64,000 nt of DNA from Daphnia carinata (taxonomy: Eukaryota > Arthropoda > Branchiopoda > Diplostraca > Daphniidae): the NCBI RefSeq assembly GCF_022539665.2, contig NC_081339.1, positions 8,925,367-8,989,366 of the forward strand, in the 5' to 3' direction. The notes below the pieces were generated by a model. The model was not told the origin of the DNA. It searched no databases and saw only the letters and a program-made list of their open reading frames with translations. Position numbers and translations under genes: made by a program. This document shows positions 60,350 to 64,000 of this stretch, in pieces. How positions within the stretch are numbered: the first letter of the stretch is position 1; every line of letters begins with the position of its first letter.

Positions 60350-62818
60350 GGAAAGACGATGGAGTTGCCTAGTAGGCATCATTAGGATTCCTCGGTACAA
60401 CGCAACGATGAACGGTACTTTAATAATGGCGTTTAAGACGTTGTGTTTTCTGCCGGTAACGGGCCGTGATGGACGTCGTTTCGAATCAATTGTAGCGCCA
60501 GAATAAATAAGAAAAAAAAAAAAAAAAAAATCTACGTCGAACTCTCTAAATCTATTCGATTTAGAGTTTGACATTGTTTAGGGTGTGCCTTTATTTTATT
60601 TTTTTTTTTTTTTCCCAAAATTTCGTCAAAGGCCAAGTTGACTTTGATGTAGATTCGCCCAGTTATTGATCCCATCCAAACTTGTCCAAAGGAAAAGAAG
60701 AAGAAGAAGAAGGAAAAAAAAAACGGGGGCCATTGTAAATAGCTGGCAAAAGTTGGTTGACGTCTTTTGCCGAGTGTGGCACCGTGATACCGAATACGGT
60801 ATTGTGTGCGAGATATATACAACGCATCCAATAAAAAAAGTAAACTTTACTTCAAAAAAAAAAAAAGAAAAAAAAAAAAAAAAAAGATGTATTGTATTCG
60901 CCGGGCCTACTCGCCTACCGACGTTCATTTCCACGTCCTTTTTTTTTTTTTGTTTTTTTTTTTATCCCTAATTTTAAACGCGTGGGTGACATCGTCTATG
61001 CGCATCAACGTTCGAAAATGATGTTAACAAGCGGACGGGTCGGAACGAGTTAAAGAACAGTCCAACAACAACAACAACTTAGCTTTTACTTATTTGTTTG
61101 CCATTTGCGATTAAAAAAAAAAAAAAAAAGAAGAAGAAGAAGAAATCAAAGAGCCTTAACATTACTCATTGGACTGCCGTTTTTTTTTTTTTTTTTGGGA
61201 TGATGTCGCAGTTCAGTTAACAACGTTCCGGCCGTTGGCCACAGCAGCCAAAGCTCCAACGGCCGCTGTTGCTGCTGCTGCTGGTGGCGCCATTTCCAAC
61301 ACGAGCCCTGGTGGCAACGGCGTCGCTCCTGCCAAAGCGAAGAGTCGCACTCTCGATTCATCGGACACGTCCGATTACGAAAACCTCAGCTCTTGCACGT
61401 CGGGTCGCTATGCCACTTTGCCCACACAGTCTCACTTTAGCGATTGCGGAGCTGCGAGTGCCAAGGCGAGTGGCAACGAGAGCGGGTCGTATCGCGACCC
61501 CTACGCCACGGCGTCGTCTACGACGGCGGCAGGGGTCCTCTTCCGACCGGCCGGCGGCGCCGGATCGTTTGCTGACAATGGCAGCGAACCGTTTCCATCG
61601 GCCGATCATCATCAGGCTAGCGCTCACACGTTGTCTCTGCATCGGCCCATCAAACGTTCGCATTGGCTCAACCAAAACGGCCGACCGTCTGACGTCCTGG
61701 CTCGAGTCTTCCAAGCCAATCAAGACTGGCTCGATTCAAACGATCCGCAGGACGCCGGAGCCAACTCGTCATCGTCGGCCAATGTCACCGTGTCCACCAT
61801 CAAGGATGGTCGTGCAACTCATCGCACCAGGTAGCTCGTCTTCACCCCATCGGTTCGCATCCTCTTCAGTTTCGTCCCTCTGTTTCGAGAATTCAGTTCA
61901 AATCGGAATTTTCTATATTTGATGGATCTTCGTTTTTCCTTTTTTTTTTTTTTTTTTTTCTTTTCTCTCTGGATTTTGAAATGGTTAATGGATTTCCTTT
62001 TTTTTTTTTTTTTAAATCCCTACAACGGCATGTGGTTTTCGTTTTTTTTTTTTTTTTTTTTTCCTGTAAACTCTTTTTTGTGTGTATGTTTGATACGTAC
62101 CTTTCAAAAGAGTAATGGTTTAGATTGTAAGATTCGAGGCAAACACGGAAGGTTTTAGTTTTTCGATCCGTCTTCAAAATGGAGGGGGAGGGGGGGGGGG
62201 GTTCTGGTCGAAAGGGAAGAGGTACAGTACCTTGAAGTCGTACGATGTGTCTCGTGCAATCCGGCAGAGTTATTGATAGCGTGACTCGGGTTTGTTGGGG
62301 TTCAGCGGGATTAGGGTTGCATGAGAAATAAGGAATCAATCCAGCAACAAGAACGATGAATCATGCCCTAACTCGTCACGTTGTCCAATGGTCTCTTAAC
62401 CTGGTATGGTCGGTGCATTGACAGTCTCGAAAGCGGACTGTAGCGCTCCTCTCTCTCCCCCCCCCCCCTTCATTTCCGTATCGTCTCTTCTTGCTAACAC
62501 ACAGTTACGCAATTTGACTTGCCTTTAATAAATGCGAGAGAGTACCGTAAGCCCATAGACAGTGAGGCTACAAACATTGCGGGCTGGCCGGCCGGCTTGC
62601 GTGTTCAGTATTGCGCAAACAATAAATGCCCGTGCCCTAATAATTCTCCGTTGAATTATTTATTCTTCGGTTTAGGTATTTTTTTTTTTTATATATATTT
62701 TTCTTTTTTTTTAATGTTTGTCGTTATAAACATAAAAAAAAAATTGTTTCGATGATGAAGTTGAATATTGATTATTCCCTCTCCGTCTCCTATACGTTTG
62801 TGGGCCCGAGCGATTGTC

Positions 62819-62849
<31 letters not shown>

Positions 62850-63760
62850 GTGAGACTGTGACATGAAGAGCCAAACTCGCGACGTGCCAGACAGTTGCGC
62901 ATACCGCTAGGAAAAATCTTAACATTTTTTATTTGTATGCAAGACAGTTTGCTCTGTTGACGAGCATGGATATATATGTATATACATATCGGTTGACGAA
63001 CGCCTCTAAACAACAAAAACAAAAAAAAGAAAGGGGAGGGTAAATTCGATTGTTTGCCATGTATGTCTTCTCATTTCTTGGTATGTGACGATTACCGCTG
63101 TTGACACAATTTTCTTTTTTCTTTTCCTTTTTTCTCTCTCCTTTTTTTTTTTTTTTTTCTTGCTGTTCTTGTTTGTCTTTGCCGCCCCCATTTTCAACCG
63201 TACGCACCGATCTGCGAACGGCGTTTTTTTTTTTTCGTTGTTCGCTACATAGTCAACACGCAGGAGATGGCGGGTAAGTGATCAATACTTTGGCGCTTTT
63301 CAAGTCTGTAGCCATGATCACATGCATCGTTCCTACACACAAGTTTACCATAAAAACTATGGCGACCTCTATATCATGTTGAAAGGGTTGTAGCAGTTCA
63401 CTGTTCACATGATTTTCTACAGGAATTTTTTTTGTTTTCTTTAAATAATGGCTGCCTTTTTTTTTTTTCTCATGAAAGAAAAACAAAACAAAACAAAACA
63501 AAACAAAACAAACAAACAAACAAACAAACAAACAACGTACGAACGCCCATTCACTTTCGGGAAAACAACAAATAGGCGTGGCATGCCGCCGCCTGGTGGA
63601 GTTTTCCAACTGCCTCCAGCGATGGGATCATTGCAACGTTTCGATCACGGAGCGGGCGAAGTGCGTCAGTTAACGGGACCCGTTTTAGCTCCCAATTCAT
63701 CGGCCAGCGCTCTTCTAATGAACGCCCCTTTAGGCGGCGTTCCTACCTCGCTGTTGCTGC

Positions 63761-63791
<31 letters not shown>

Positions 63792-64000
63792 GCAACAACA
63801 ACAACAGCAACAACAACAATTGCTGCCGCTCATGTCTTTCGGCCCACCGTTCCTAATGCAACCGACAGCCACGTCAGCCATGTCGCTGCCGGCTAGTGTT
63901 AGCAGTAGCATAGCTCACCTCCAGCAACACCATCAGCAGCAACAACAACAACAACAACAGCAGCAGCAAGTTCAATTACAGCAGCAACAACAGCAACGCG
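58306..64000 (+). CDS. Low-complexity protein, 5' part, runs off the window
   Basis: Three exons join in phase: one open from 58306 to 59596, then 61212-61830 and 63576 to the window end. Donors are ACACGG/GTATTA and CACCAG/GTAGCT; acceptors are GTCGCAG and AAATAG. The first exon is open from just after a stop at 58303 and contains an acidic run of 14 Glu (59062-59103), Asp/Glu/Ser-rich and poly-Ala stretches. It has no ATG in frame until 59404, so translation either starts there, or upstream in an exon not found, or at a non-AUG codon. Exon 2 is Ser/Ala/Thr-rich (SSDTSDYENLSS), then WLNQNGRPSDVLARVFQANQ. Exon 3 carries a run of 20 Gln (63760-63819, mostly CAA) and more Gln/His-rich sequence. 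I do not recognise the family. The composition resembles disordered parts of transcription, RNA-binding or neuronal scaffold proteins. GC content is much higher than in the flanks. Confidence 0.6.
59597..61211 (+). other. Intron of the low-complexity gene
   Basis: Bounded by GT at 59597 and AG at 61210-61211. It holds two G runs (59736-59746, 59825-59834), long A and T tracts and GT/CA repeats right after the donor. No other gene is seen. Confidence 0.5.
61831..63575 (+). other. Intron of the low-complexity gene
   Basis: Bounded by GT at 61831 and AG at 63574-63575. It contains several T tracts, a G12 run (62190-62201), the only long C run of this half (62457-62468), and an AAAAC/AAAC repeat at about 63478-63533 just before the acceptor. 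Confidence 0.5.
63478..63533 (+). repeat. (AAAAC)n/(AAAC)n repeat
   Basis: A pentamer AAAAC repeat passes into a tetramer AAAC repeat about 40 bases before the 63576 splice acceptor, replacing the usual pyrimidine-rich tract region. Confidence 0.85.
63760..63819 (+). repeat. Poly-glutamine codon run (20 Gln)
   Basis: Twenty consecutive CAA/CAG codons, mostly CAA, in the coding frame of the low-complexity protein. A second interrupted Gln/His run covers about 63922-63998. Confidence 0.85.

Noticed and set aside
63666-63911. Minus-strand frame with a run of 20 cysteines
   Set aside because: It is the antisense reading of the poly-Gln codons of the plus-strand gene, whose exon is supported by phase-matched splicing.

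Overview
The window is nuclear DNA from an animal. Intron-rich genes, short introns (mostly 50-100 bases, GT-AG), arthropod-style core promoters (TATA box plus a TCAGT initiator about 31-33 bases downstream) and gene families common in crustaceans (ecdysteroid-kinase-like genes, CUB/LDLa proteins, thioester proteins, DIRS and Ty3/Gypsy remnants) suggest an arthropod, most likely a branchiopod such as Daphnia. That placement is inference.

Layout. 1-5.7 kb: a hAT-type MITE with a perfect target-site duplication, and a minus-strand membrane/coiled-coil gene whose long frame is split by one in-frame TAA. 5.7-9.4 kb: a 13-exon secreted LDLa/CUB protein with its core promoter. 9.4-14.1 kb: transposon debris (one copy of a two-copy dispersed repeat, a decayed env-like frame, a DIRS-like reverse transcriptase fragment). 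14.1-17.6 kb, minus strand: a protein kinase fused to about 20 ankyrin-like repeats of 37 residues; its 3' end is cut by an 8-base deletion and abuts the DIRS remnant. 19.2-25.7 kb: a second graveyard, with a fragmented ecdysteroid-kinase-like gene, a second MITE of the same family, a GMP-synthetase pseudogene, a Ty3/Gypsy pol remnant and the second copy of the dispersed repeat.

26.4-42.8 kb is gene-dense and healthy: mitochondrial-type valyl-tRNA synthetase (14 exons), ribosomal protein S20 (4 exons), a 27-exon thioester/alpha-2-macroglobulin family protein with an intact thioester, catalytic His, furin site and a six-cysteine C-terminal tail, and an intronless RNF26-like RING E3 ligase on the minus strand, converging on the thioester gene.

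43-64 kb changes character: long poly-A/T tracts and twelve G runs of at least 9 on the plus strand (one comparable C run), with few coding signs until 58.3 kb. There the 5' portion of a plus-strand gene begins, encoding a low-complexity protein (Glu, Ala, Ser, Gln runs) over at least three exons and running off the end. I did not recognise it. The 43-58 kb stretch may be its upstream or first-intron region.

The genes do not form an operon-like pathway. The common thread is lineage-specific expansion and decay beside stable housekeeping genes. No CRISPR array, rRNA or tRNA gene was seen.
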